DNA of 64,000 nucleotides, taken from positions 496,001-560,000 of the forward strand of contig NZ_CP025682.1 in assembly GCF_002872475.1 (NCBI RefSeq). The letters run 5' to 3'. Of the stretch, positions 38,330 through 46,739 are shown one piece after another. The notes under the pieces were generated by a model that was not told the origin of the DNA, made no database searches, and saw nothing but the letters and a program-made list of their open reading frames with translations. The position numbers were made by a program, and so were the translations under genes. Each line of letters starts with the position of its first letter. The stretch's first letter is position 1. The DNA is from Pseudazoarcus pumilus (GTDB taxonomy: Bacteria; Pseudomonadota; Gammaproteobacteria; Burkholderiales; Rhodocyclaceae).

Positions 38330-38980
38330 ATGAATCCAGAACAGGTCGCGCAGTATCTGCGCGAACATCCCGACTTCCTCACCGAGCACGGCGACATCTT
38401 CGTCGAGGTCACCGTGCCCCATCCGCAGGGCGGGCAGGCGATCACGCTGGCCGAGCGCCAGTTGCACGCCTTGCGCGACAAGATCCGTGAACTCGAGGCC
38501 AAGCTCGTCGAACTCATCCGCTACGGCGAGGAAAACGACGAGATCGGCGCCAAGCTGCACCGGCTCACGGTCGGGCTGATCGTCGCCGACCGTTTCGCCA
38601 CGCTCGAGGACACGCTGATGCACAGTCTGCGCGAGGATTTCGCCGTGCCCCACGTGGCGTTGCGCGTCTGGAACACGGTGGTCATGCCGGAGGGCACGGC
38701 CTTCGAGCCAGTCAGCGAGGAACTGCGTTTCCAGGTCGCGGAGATGCGCCATCCGCAATGCGGCGCGCCGGCCAATCTGGAAGCGCTGGCGTGGTTCGGC
38801 GACGCTGCCGCGCATGTGCGCTCGGTCGCGCTGGTGCCGCTGCGCGCAGATGGGCAGGTGATCGGCCTGCTCGAGCTGGCCAGCGAGGAAGCCGAGCGCT
38901 TCTACGCCGAGATGGGCACGCTGTACCTGTCCCGCCTGGGCGAGCTGGTCGCCGCCGCGCTGCGCCGCATACTGGGCTGA
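38330..38980 (+). CDS. DUF484 family protein
   Basis: 216-residue protein. NPEQVAQYLREHPDFLTEHG at the N-terminus and the coiled segment after it are typical of DUF484; the C-terminal half is GAF-like. The function is not established. It lies between dapF and xerC, 7 bp before xerC. Confidence 0.9.
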   Translation: MNPEQVAQYLREHPDFLTEHGDIFVEVTVPHPQGGQAITLAERQLHALRDKIRELEAKLVELIRYGEENDEIGAKLHRLTVGLIVADRFATLEDTLMHSLREDFAVPHVALRVWNTVVMPEGTAFEPVSEELRFQVAEMRHPQCGAPANLEALAWFGDAAAHVRSVALVPLRADGQVIGLLELASEEAERFYAEMGTLYLSRLGELVAAALRRILG

Positions 38981-38987
38981 AACAGCC

Positions 38988-39881
38988 ATGACGGGCGACA
39001 CCGATCCGGACGTCGCCGCCTGGCTGGAATGGCTGGCCAGCCAGCGCCGCGCCTCGGCGCTGACGCTCACCGCCTATGCACGCGAACTCGCCCGCCTGAG
39101 CGAGCTGGCCGCGCCGACGCCGCTGGCACGACTGGCCCCGCACGACATCCGCCGTTTCGCAGGCCGCTTGCACGCGGCCGGACTGGGCAGCCGCTCGATC
39201 GCGCGCGCGCTGTCCGCATGGCGGGGTTTCTATCGCTGGATGACGCATTACCGCGATCTCGCCGCCAATCCGGTCGAGCATGTGCGCCCGCCGCGCGCGC
39301 CCACGCGTCTGCCGCGAGCCTTGTCGCCCGACCAGGCGGCGGCGCTGCTCGAGCGCCAGCCCGAGGACGGGTTGCAACTGCGCGACCGCGCAATGTTCGA
39401 GCTGTTCTATTCGTCCGGCCTGCGTCTGGCCGAACTCGTCTCGCTCGATGTGGGGCACGGCATCGACCGTCTCGATGCCACGGTCACGGTGTTGGGCAAG
39501 CGCGGCAAGACGCGCAGCGTGCCGGTGGGCAGGGCCGCGCTCGCGGCACTCGATGCCTGGCTCGTCGAGCGGCCGGGCTTCGCCCGCCCGGACGAATCCG
39601 CGCTGTTCGTCACGCGTACCGGCACGCGCATGAGTTCCGGTGCGGTGCGCAGCCGGCTGGACCTGTGGGCCAGGCGCTGCGCGCTGGGCGTGCACGTGCA
39701 TCCGCACATGCTGCGCCACAGTTTCGCCAGCCATGTGCTGCAATCCAGCGGCGACCTTCGCGCGGTGCAGGAGCTGCTCGGTCACGCCAGCATCCGCAGC
39801 ACGCAGGTGTATACCCACCTCGATTTCCAGCATCTGGCGAAGGTCTACGACGCTGCCCATCCGCGCGCACGCCGCAAGTAG
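38988..39881 (+). CDS. xerC: Tyrosine recombinase XerC
   Basis: 297-residue site-specific recombinase for chromosome dimer resolution. The N-terminal SAM-like core-binding domain precedes the catalytic domain: Arg in YSSGLRLAELVSL, Lys in GKRGKTRSV, HMLRHSFASH, His/Arg box GHASIRSTQ and nucleophile Tyr in VYTHLDF. It is the housekeeping XerC of the dapF cluster, not an island integrase. Confidence 0.94.
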   Translation: MTGDTDPDVAAWLEWLASQRRASALTLTAYARELARLSELAAPTPLARLAPHDIRRFAGRLHAAGLGSRSIARALSAWRGFYRWMTHYRDLAANPVEHVRPPRAPTRLPRALSPDQAAALLERQPEDGLQLRDRAMFELFYSSGLRLAELVSLDVGHGIDRLDATVTVLGKRGKTRSVPVGRAALAALDAWLVERPGFARPDESALFVTRTGTRMSSGAVRSRLDLWARRCALGVHVHPHMLRHSFASHVLQSSGDLRAVQELLGHASIRSTQVYTHLDFQHLAKVYDAAHPRARRK

Positions 39882-40046
39882 AGGCAGTGAGTTGCAGGCG
39901 CGAGCGACGTTGCTTTGCTTCGTTGGCTGAGCCGTATTCGAATTTTCCGGGATACGCACTTGCGCTGCATCAAGGCAGGCCTGTGTGCCGCCCGGCACGA
40001 TGCGCGGGTACGGCATGGTGCCGTGCGCATGTCTTCGGGGAACACC

Positions 40047-40397
40047 ATGAACGAACTTCCGCTTTTCGACGAATCCGTCCACGTCTTCGACGCCCGCGGC
40101 GTGGCCAAGCGCTTCCGCCATGCGGCGATCTTCGGTGCGCTCGAGTCGCTCGGTGACGGCGAGACCATGCGTTTCGTCAACGACCACGACCCGCTGCCCT
40201 TGCTGCGCCAGATCAGCGAGCGCTACGGCAATCAGATCGCGGCCGAATATCGCGTGCGCGCAGCGGGCGAGATCGTCATCGATTTCGCCATCCGCCTGGG
40301 CGAGCACGCGGGCGTGCCGGCGACGGCCGCAGCGGGCGCCGCGGCCAGTGAAGGTTGCGGTGGTGGCGGGGGAAGCGGCTGCTGCTCGCATCGCTGA
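40047..40397 (+). CDS. DUF2249 domain protein with Cys/Gly-rich tail
   Basis: 116-residue protein. The DUF2249 domain (about 10-85, FDARGVAKRFRHAAIFG and FVNDHDPLPLLRQI) is related to TusA-like folds. The C-terminal tail is Gly- and Cys-rich and ends in CCSHR, so metal binding is possible. DUF2249 proteins are often near respiratory or nitric-oxide-related genes; none is adjacent here. The start with GGGGA upstream is ATG 40047. Confidence 0.78.
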   Translation: MNELPLFDESVHVFDARGVAKRFRHAAIFGALESLGDGETMRFVNDHDPLPLLRQISERYGNQIAAEYRVRAAGEIVIDFAIRLGEHAGVPATAAAGAAASEGCGGGGGSGCCSHR

Positions 40398-40436
40398 GAG
40401 GGCGATGCGAACGGGTCTGCCCGCTTGCGGCGACGA

Positions 40437-41336
40437 TCAGGGTTGCAGGCCGGCGAGCAGCGTCTCGAGGTTGTGGCGCATCATCGCCGCATAGGTCGGC
40501 GCCGGCCCGTCCGGACTCGACAGCGCGTCCGAGTACAGCGTACCGCCCACGCGCGCACCGGCTTCGGCGCCGATGCGCTCGATCAGGCGCGGGTCGTTGA
40601 CGTTCTCGAGAAACACCACCGGCGCCTTCTCCCGGCGCAGCTGGCGGATCAGTCGCGCCATCGCGGCGGCCGAGACTTCGCTCTGGCTGCCCACGCCGGC
40701 TGCCGCGACGAAACGCACCCCGTAGGCCGCGCCGAAGTAGTTGAAGGCGTCGTGCGAGGTGACCACCTTGCGTGCGTGCTCGGGTACGTCGGCCAGGCGT
40801 TCGCGAATCTCGGCGTCGAGTGCCGCCAGTTCGGCATCGAAGCGCGTCAGGTGCTCGCGGTAGACCGGTGCGCCGGCCGGGTCTGAGGCGACCAGTGCGG
40901 CGGCAATGTTGGCCGCATAGACGCGGGCGTTGCCCACGTCCTGCCAGGCGTGCGGGTCGAGTGCCCCGTGATCGTGGCCGTGGTGGTCGTGCCCGTCGTC
41001 GTGTTCGAGCGTGCGCGCGCCGGTCGAAGCGATCACCGGGCGGCGCGCGCCGCTCGATTCGGCCAGTCGCTCCAGCCAGGCGTCGAAGCCCAGTCCGTTG
41101 GCGACGATCAGGTCGGCATCGAGCACGGCGCGCGCATCCGACGGGCGCGGTTGCCAGGCGTGGGCGTCGCCGTCGAAATCGACGAGGGATGTCACCTGAA
41201 CGCGATCGCCGCCGATCTGGCGCACGAGATCGGCGAGGATGCTGAAGCTGGTGACGACGCGCAGTTCGGCCGCGAACAGCGGCTGGGCGAAGCTTGCGAC
41301 AATGGCGAGGAGCAGGGCGCGGAGCAGTGCTTTCAT
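40437..41336 (-). CDS. znuA: Zinc ABC transporter substrate-binding protein ZnuA
   Basis: 299-residue periplasmic metal-binding protein of the cluster A-I type. A signal peptide ends near LFAAELR (about 22). A His/Asp-rich loop (DDGHDHHGHDHGALDPHAW, about 112-130) is characteristic of ZnuA. Other metal ligands are His in SHDAFNYF and the later acidic residue. It delivers Zn2+ to the ZnuB permease. Start 41336 is 15 bp after the znuB stop. Confidence 0.93.
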   Translation of the reverse strand: MKALLRALLLAIVASFAQPLFAAELRVVTSFSILADLVRQIGGDRVQVTSLVDFDGDAHAWQPRPSDARAVLDADLIVANGLGFDAWLERLAESSGARRPVIASTGARTLEHDDGHDHHGHDHGALDPHAWQDVGNARVYAANIAAALVASDPAGAPVYREHLTRFDAELAALDAEIRERLADVPEHARKVVTSHDAFNYFGAAYGVRFVAAAGVGSQSEVSAAAMARLIRQLRREKAPVVFLENVNDPRLIERIGAEAGARVGGTLYSDALSSPDGPAPTYAAMMRHNLETLLAGLQP

Positions 41337-41350
41337 GACTTGTGCAGGGG

Positions 41351-42220
41351 TCAGGCCGCGAGATGGCGGCGACGGCGATACAGGCGGGCGCCGAGCGTAC
41401 CGCCCGGCGCGATGAGAATGGACGTCACATGGGCCAGGCCGGCGGTGAGCACGATGGCCGGGCCCGCGGGTACGTCCAGATGGAACGAGGCGAGCAGACC
41501 GAGCACGCCGCTGGCGAAGGCGATGGTGCTGGCCGTGACCAGCATGGTCGGCAGGCGCCGCACCCACAACCGGGCCGAGGCCGCGGGCAGGATCATGATG
41601 CCCACCGCCATCAGCGTGCCCAGCGCGTGAAAGCCGCTGACCAGGTTGAACACCACCAGCGCCAGGAAGCCGTAGTGCGCGACCGGACTCCAGCGGCCCA
41701 CGCTGCGCAGGAAGCTGGGGTCGAAGCATTCCATGACCAGCGGGCGGTAAAGCAGCGCCAGCGCGGCCAGTGTCACGCTGGTGATCGCCGCGATCAGCAG
41801 CAGCGAGGCGTCGTCGAGCGAGAGCACCGAGCCGAACAGCACGTGCAGCAGGTCGAGGTTGCGTCCGCGCAGCGACACGATCAGCACGCCGGCGGCCAGC
41901 GACATCAGGTAGAAGGCGGCGAGGCTGGCGTCCTCCTTGAGGATGGACGAGCGCGCCACCAGCCCGGCGGCGAGCACCACCACCAGACCGGCGACGATGC
42001 CGCCGATGGTCATCGCGCCCAGCGACAGGCCGAAGGCCAGATAGCCGAGCGCGGCGCCGGGCAGGATGGCGTGGCTCATCGCATCGCCCATCAGGCTCAT
42101 GCGGCGCAGCAGCAGGAATACGCCCACCGGCGTGGCGCCCAGCGCCAGTGCGAGGCAACCGGCCAGCGCGCGGCGCATGAATTCGAAGTCGAGGAAGGGG
42201 GCGACGAGCGCATCGAACAT
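41351..42220 (-). CDS. znuB: Zinc ABC transporter permease ZnuB
   Basis: 289-residue polytopic permease of the ABC-3 family with about seven to nine hydrophobic segments. LLRRMSLMGDAMSHAILPG is the conserved family segment. ATG 42220 overlaps the znuC stop (ATGA). Confidence 0.92.
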   Translation of the reverse strand: MFDALVAPFLDFEFMRRALAGCLALALGATPVGVFLLLRRMSLMGDAMSHAILPGAALGYLAFGLSLGAMTIGGIVAGLVVVLAAGLVARSSILKEDASLAAFYLMSLAAGVLIVSLRGRNLDLLHVLFGSVLSLDDASLLLIAAITSVTLAALALLYRPLVMECFDPSFLRSVGRWSPVAHYGFLALVVFNLVSGFHALGTLMAVGIMILPAASARLWVRRLPTMLVTASTIAFASGVLGLLASFHLDVPAGPAIVLTAGLAHVTSILIAPGGTLGARLYRRRRHLAA

Positions 42221-42990
42221 CACGCCGACTCCCCGTGCTCGTGGCGGTGACACACCGGCGCATCCTCGTCGAAGGATTCGGCCAGCACGCGCGCGCGCGA
42301 CAGCAGTTCGGGCGTGAGGACCGATTCGGTCGGACCGAAGCCGAGCGGCTCGCGCGCGAGCAGCAGACACTGCGGGAAGGTGCGGCGCACCAGTTCCATG
42401 TCGTGCAGCACGGCGACGATGCTGCGCCCCTCGCCATGCCAGCCGAGGATCAGCGCGCACAGGTCTTCGGTGGTGCGCGTGTCGATGGCGTTGAACGGCT
42501 CGTCGAGCAGCAGCAGCTCGGCGTCCTGCAGCATCAGGCGCGCGAAGCGTGCGCGCTGCAGCTGGCCGCCCGAGAGCGTGCCCACGGGCCGGTTTTCCAG
42601 CCCGCTCAGACCGACGTGCGCGAGTACGTCATGCACGCGTGTCGCCTCATCGCGACCCAGCGCGCCGAAGGCGCCAAGGCGACGCCACAGCCCCATCGCC
42701 ACCATGTCGAAGACCGACAGTGGAAAGCCCAGTTCGAGTTCGCCACGCTGCGGCAGGTAGGCGATGCGATCGCGGCGCACGCCGAGCACATAGCGGCCTT
42801 CGAGCGGTTCGAGCTCGCCGGCGATGGCCTTGAGCAGCGTGGATTTTCCTGCGCCATTGGGCCCCACGACGGCCAGCAGCGCGCCGCGCGCGATCTCGCA
42901 GTCGAGGTGATGCACGGCCGGATGGCGGTCGTAGCCGAGTGTGAGATTTCCGAAGACCAGCACCGGATCGCTGTCAGGCGTAGTGTTCAT
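42220..42990 (-). CDS. znuC: Zinc ABC transporter ATP-binding protein ZnuC
   Basis: 256-residue ATPase with Walker A GPNGAGKST, Q-loop YLPQRGE, signature TLSGGQLQR and Walker B LLLLDEPFNAID. It drives ZnuB. ATG 42990 is preferred over the longer open frame because it gives the family start. It is the first gene of znuCBA on the minus strand, transcribed away from a shared regulatory region. Confidence 0.92.
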   Translation of the reverse strand: MNTTPDSDPVLVFGNLTLGYDRHPAVHHLDCEIARGALLAVVGPNGAGKSTLLKAIAGELEPLEGRYVLGVRRDRIAYLPQRGELELGFPLSVFDMVAMGLWRRLGAFGALGRDEATRVHDVLAHVGLSGLENRPVGTLSGGQLQRARFARLMLQDAELLLLDEPFNAIDTRTTEDLCALILGWHGEGRSIVAVLHDMELVRRTFPQCLLLAREPLGFGPTESVLTPELLSRARVLAESFDEDAPVCHRHEHGESA

Positions 42991-43157
42991 GCCAGTGCCC
43001 AGGCCACACAAAGCCATAGCAGCGCGGCGGCCAGTCCCGCGACGAGCAGCCGGACACCCGAACCTGCGCAAAGAATCGACCCACGATGTGCGTGGGCCGG
43101 GTTTGCCGCGACAGGCGGGGCGAGCGGATCACGATTGCGTCGGGACATTGCTGCGGC

Positions 43158-43188
43158 TTGAGGTCAGGAATGCAACATTGTAGCATTC
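43158..43188. promoter_or_regulatory. Divergent promoters with candidate Zur box
   Basis: A perfect inverted repeat GAATGC-N9-GCATTC lies at 43168-43188. On the plus strand it overlaps the -10 (TAGCAT at 43181-43186) of a promoter with TTGAGG 17 bp upstream (43158-43163). On the minus strand it holds an extended -10 (TGCTACAAT) facing znuC. Zur boxes in zinc-uptake loci are comparable palindromes. Binding is inferred, not shown. Confidence 0.6.
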
Positions 43189-43256
43189 TCGCGGTCAACG
43201 ATGCTCAACCGCTGCCGGCGCAAGTCGGCCCCACGCTTCCTGCCGGAGTCCCTCAG

Positions 43257-43814
43257 ATGCATCCGATCCGTTCTTGCTGCGCGATCCTCGCGCTTGCGAT
43301 TTCCTCCACGGCCGCCGCGCAGCATGCCCACGAGCACGGCGTGGCCGACCTGCGCATCGCCGTCGACGGGGCGACCGTGCTGGTCGAATTCGATTCACCG
43401 CTGGCCAATCTGGTCGGTTTCGAGCATGCCCCGCGCGACGCGGCCCAGCGCGAGGCGCTGGCCGCGCTGGCCGAGCGTCTGCACGAGCCGCAAGGGCTGT
43501 TGTCGCTGCCTGCGGCCGCGCGCTGCGAGCCGGTCGCGATCGAGATCGAGGTTCCCGGTCACGAGGACGAGCATGGCCATGGGCACGATCACGACAAGCA
43601 CGATCATGGGCATGCCCACGATCATGCGGATGAGCATGCCGACGCCTTCGCGGCCTGGGAATTCCGCTGCGAAAGCATCGACGCACTCGACGGCGTCGAG
43701 CTTCGCCTGATCGAAGCCTTCCCGACGATCCGCACGCTGCGTGTGAACGTCGCCGCACCCGGAGGGCAGAGCTCGCGGCGGGTGAGTGCGGCGAGGGAGC
43801 GCGTCGCCCTGTGA
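43257..43814 (+). CDS. DUF2796 zinc-binding periplasmic protein (ZrgA-like)
   Basis: 185-residue secreted protein with a signal peptide (to about 20, STAAAQ). HAHEHGVADLRIAVDG marks DUF2796, and a long His/Asp-rich run (about 103-125) can bind zinc. Related proteins (ZrgA type) support zinc acquisition together with an ABC exporter-like pair. The following ABC gene overlaps its stop by 4 bp, so the four plus-strand genes form one operon. Confidence 0.87.
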   Translation: MHPIRSCCAILALAISSTAAAQHAHEHGVADLRIAVDGATVLVEFDSPLANLVGFEHAPRDAAQREALAALAERLHEPQGLLSLPAAARCEPVAIEIEVPGHEDEHGHGHDHDKHDHGHAHDHADEHADAFAAWEFRCESIDALDGVELRLIEAFPTIRTLRVNVAAPGGQSSRRVSAARERVAL

Positions 43815-44518
43815 CCGCGCCGCAGGCCGTCGTCCTCGAGGACGTCGTGTTCGCCTGGCCTGGCGCCGATGCGCCGTGTCTGGATGTGCCTGAATTGTGC
43901 ATCGCGGCCGGCGAGAGCGTGTTCCTGCACGGGCCCAGTGGCAGCGGCAAGTCCACGCTGCTGTCTCTGATCGGAGGCGTTCTGTCGCCGCAGCAAGGGC
44001 GAGTCGCGGTGCTCGACACCGAGCTGACTGCGTTGCGCATGCGCGCGCGCGACGCCTTTCGTGCCGATCACATCGGCTTCATCTTCCAGTTGTTCAATCT
44101 GGTGCCCTACCTTTCGGCACTCGACAACATCCTGCTGCCGTGCCGCTTCGCGCCCTCGCGCGCCGCGCGCATCGACGGCGCGCCCACCGACGAGGCGAGG
44201 CGGCTGGCCGCACGGCTTGATCTGCACGAGGCGCTGCTCGCGCGCCCGGCCGCGCAACTGTCGGTCGGTCAGCAGCAGCGTGTGGCTGCCGCGCGTGCGC
44301 TGATCGGCCGGCCCGGGCTGATCGTCGCAGACGAGCCGACTTCGGCGCTCGATGCCGACCGCCAGCAAGGCTTCGTGGACCTGTTGCTCGGCGAGTGCGC
44401 GGCCTCGGGCGCGAGCCTGCTCTTCGTCAGCCATGACGAGCGCCTGGCCACGCACTTCGCACGCCAGGTGGCGCTGCCGGAGATCAACCGCGCCGGCGCC
44501 GGAGAGGACGAACGATGA
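43811..44518 (+). CDS. ABC transporter ATPase, LolD/MacB type
   Basis: 235-residue ATPase with Walker A GPSGSGKST, Q-loop FIFQLFNLVPYLS, signature LSVGQQQR and Walker B VADEPTSALD. It is the LolD/FtsE type that works with FtsX-like permeases. Start is GTG 43811, overlapping the DUF2796 gene. Stop overlaps the permease start. Confidence 0.9.
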   Translation: MTAPQAVVLEDVVFAWPGADAPCLDVPELCIAAGESVFLHGPSGSGKSTLLSLIGGVLSPQQGRVAVLDTELTALRMRARDAFRADHIGFIFQLFNLVPYLSALDNILLPCRFAPSRAARIDGAPTDEARRLAARLDLHEALLARPAAQLSVGQQQRVAAARALIGRPGLIVADEPTSALDADRQQGFVDLLLGECAASGASLLFVSHDERLATHFARQVALPEINRAGAGEDER

Positions 44519-45777
44519 TGCCGATGTGGTATCTGACGCGGCGCAGCATCGCCAACCGCGGCCTGACCGTGGTGCTGACCGTGGTCGCCGTGGCGCTGGC
44601 GGTGGCGATGCTGCTCGGCGTCGAGCGCCTGCGCTCGGATGCACGCGCCGGTTTCGCGCAGACCATCTCGGGCACCGATCTGGTGGTGGGCGCGCGCAGC
44701 GGGCCGCTGCAGTTGCTGCTGTATTCGGTGTTCCACATGGGCGATGCAACCAACAACCTGTCGTGGCAGAGCGTCGAGGCCATCGCCGCCCATCCGCAGG
44801 TCGATTGGCTGGTGCCGATCTCGCTGGGCGACTCGCACCGGGGCTTTCGCGTGGTCGGCACCACGCAGGCGTTCTTCGAACGCTATCGCCATGGGCAGGA
44901 TCGTGCGCTGCGCTTCGCGGATGGCGCGCCGTTCGACGAGATCTTCGACGCGGTCGTCGGCGCCGAAGTGGCCGAGCGCCTGGGTTATGCGGTCGGCTCC
45001 TCCATCGTCGTCGCTCACGGCGCCGGCGACGTGAGCTTCGCGCAACACGAGGACAAGCCTTTCACGGTCGTCGGCGTGCTCGCACGCAGCGGCACGCCGG
45101 TGGATCGCTCGGTGTTCGTCAGCCTCGAGGCGATCGAGGCCATCCATCTGGACTGGGCGGGCGGGGCGCGCATGCCCGGGGTGGACATCCCCGCCGAGCA
45201 GGTGCGACGCTTCGACCTCGCACCCAAGGAGGTGACCGCCGCGCTGGTGGGGCTGAAGTCGCGCGTGGCGGTGTTCCGCGTGCAGCGCTTCGTCAACGAC
45301 TGGCCCGACGAGCCGCTCACCGCGATCCTGCCGGGCGCGACGCTGCAGCAGTTGTGGGGCATCATCGGCATCGCCGAGCGTGCGATGCTGGCGGTCTCCG
45401 CGGTGGTGGTGCTGGTCGGCCTGGCCGGGCTGGTGGCGGTGGTCACCGCGAGCCTGGGCGAGCGCCGGCGCGAACTGGCGATCCTGCGCGCGCTGGGGGC
45501 GGCGCCGCGCCACGTGTTCGCACTGCTTGCGCTCGAGAGCCTGGTGATCGGCGTGGCCGGTTGCGTGCTCGGGGTCTTGCTGGTGCAACTTGCGGCGTGG
45601 CTGGGCGGTCCATGGCTGGAGGCGCGTCATGCGCTGGTGGTGAGCGCGCGCTGGCTCTCCGCCACCGAATGGGCGATGCTCGCCGGGGTGCTCGCCGCAA
45701 CGCTTGCTGCCAGCCTGGTTCCGGCCCTGCGCGCGTACCGCTATTCTCTTGCCGACGGAATGACCATCAGGATATGA
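44515..45777 (+). CDS. ABC permease, FtsX/MacB type
   Basis: 420-residue permease. An N-terminal membrane helix (about 16-38), a large periplasmic domain and three C-terminal helices (about 275-415) are the FtsX/LolC/MacB plan. GERRRELAILRALGA is the conserved cytoplasmic coupling segment. In this operon it should serve zinc-linked lipoprotein or protein handling rather than bulk uptake (inference). Confidence 0.88.
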   Translation: MMPMWYLTRRSIANRGLTVVLTVVAVALAVAMLLGVERLRSDARAGFAQTISGTDLVVGARSGPLQLLLYSVFHMGDATNNLSWQSVEAIAAHPQVDWLVPISLGDSHRGFRVVGTTQAFFERYRHGQDRALRFADGAPFDEIFDAVVGAEVAERLGYAVGSSIVVAHGAGDVSFAQHEDKPFTVVGVLARSGTPVDRSVFVSLEAIEAIHLDWAGGARMPGVDIPAEQVRRFDLAPKEVTAALVGLKSRVAVFRVQRFVNDWPDEPLTAILPGATLQQLWGIIGIAERAMLAVSAVVVLVGLAGLVAVVTASLGERRRELAILRALGAAPRHVFALLALESLVIGVAGCVLGVLLVQLAAWLGGPWLEARHALVVSARWLSATEWAMLAGVLAATLAASLVPALRAYRYSLADGMTIRI

Positions 45778-46379
45778 AGATGAAACGCACCGGATTCGTG
45801 AACCTCGTGTTGCTGACGCTGTGTCTGGCCGCCTCGCCGGTACTCGCACAATCGGCCGCGCAGGACGGCTACCGGGTCGGCGATCGCCTGGAAACCGGCG
45901 CGGGTGTGCAGGCCGATGGCTTCCGCGAGATCGTCTGGGACGACCTGATCCCGGCTGACTGGGCGCCCGAGGACATGTTCGAGGAGTTGTTCGCCGACAC
46001 CGACATGGACCGGCTCGACGACGCCGACCCGCGCGCCATGGAGCTCATGCAGAAGGTGCGCGAGGCCTGGGACAACGCGCCGCTGGTGTCCGGCATGAAC
46101 GGCCAGCGCGTGCGCATTCCGGGCTTCGTCGTGCCGCTCGAGGGCGACGACAAGCACATCCGCGACTTCCTGCTGGTGCCGTACTTCGGGGCCTGCATCC
46201 ACGTGCCGCCGCCGCCTGCCAACCAGCTCGTGCATGTGCAGCCCGACGAGCCGATCAGCGCCGACTGGAACATGGTGCCGGTGTGGGTCAGCGGCGTGCT
46301 CTCGGTCGATCGGCAGGAGTCCGAACTGGGCACGGCCGGCTACCGCCTGCGCGGCATGAAGATCGTCGAATACGAGTGA
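45774..46379 (+). CDS. DUF3299 periplasmic protein
   Basis: 201-residue secreted protein. A signal peptide ends near VLAQSAA (about 26). The DUF3299 core is VRIPGFVVPLEGDDK, then YFGACIHVPPPPANQLVHV with conserved Cys and His. It ends the DUF2796-ABC-DUF3299 operon and overlaps the permease stop (ATGA). Related clusters respond to zinc; the function is unknown. Confidence 0.85.
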   Translation: MKMKRTGFVNLVLLTLCLAASPVLAQSAAQDGYRVGDRLETGAGVQADGFREIVWDDLIPADWAPEDMFEELFADTDMDRLDDADPRAMELMQKVREAWDNAPLVSGMNGQRVRIPGFVVPLEGDDKHIRDFLLVPYFGACIHVPPPPANQLVHVQPDEPISADWNMVPVWVSGVLSVDRQESELGTAGYRLRGMKIVEYE

Positions 46380-46382
46380 GCC

Positions 46383-46739
46383 TCAGCCGTCGATCATCGC
46401 GGCCAGTTCGCGTTCGAGCAGTTCCGGGTCGCCGAGGTTGAGCTCGATGAGCCGGCGCAGGTGCGTCATGCTGTCCAGATCGATGTCCTCGCAGGCGATG
46501 CCCAGTCGGTCGTCCTGCGCATGGGCGACGTGGCCGCGCATGCGCACCGTGGCGTCGTCGGCCAGGCGCAGGACGAGCTCGCAGGCCGAGCCTGCGGCGA
46601 TGGACGCGCCGGCGAACTCCACCAGGGCGCCCTTGAGCGACACATCGTGCACGGCACAGGCGTCGCTGCAGCCGTCGTGCCGCAGTGTGGCCTCCACATT
46701 GAACGCGATGCGCGAGAAGTGGCGTTGTTCGTCCATCAT
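46383..46739 (-). CDS. PilZ domain protein
   Basis: 118-residue single-domain PilZ protein. The N-terminal RHFSRIAFNVEATL holds the RxxxR element and DVSLKGALVEF the DxSxxG element, both needed to bind cyclic di-GMP. The start overlaps the stop of the LapD-like gene (ATGA), so the two share an operon. Confidence 0.88.
   Translation of the reverse strand: MMDEQRHFSRIAFNVEATLRHDGCSDACAVHDVSLKGALVEFAGASIAAGSACELVLRLADDATVRMRGHVAHAQDDRLGIACEDIDLDSMTHLRRLIELNLGDPELLERELAAMIDG

Noticed and set aside
38988-39881. XerC as integrase of the accessory block
   Set aside because: It lies in the conserved dapF-DUF484-xerC cluster, ten kb from the block, and has standard XerC motifs.
44352-45773. Large plus-strand frame fused to DUF3299
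   Set aside because: It is an out-of-frame shadow of the ABC permease. The signal peptide and ATGA overlap place the DUF3299 start at 45774.
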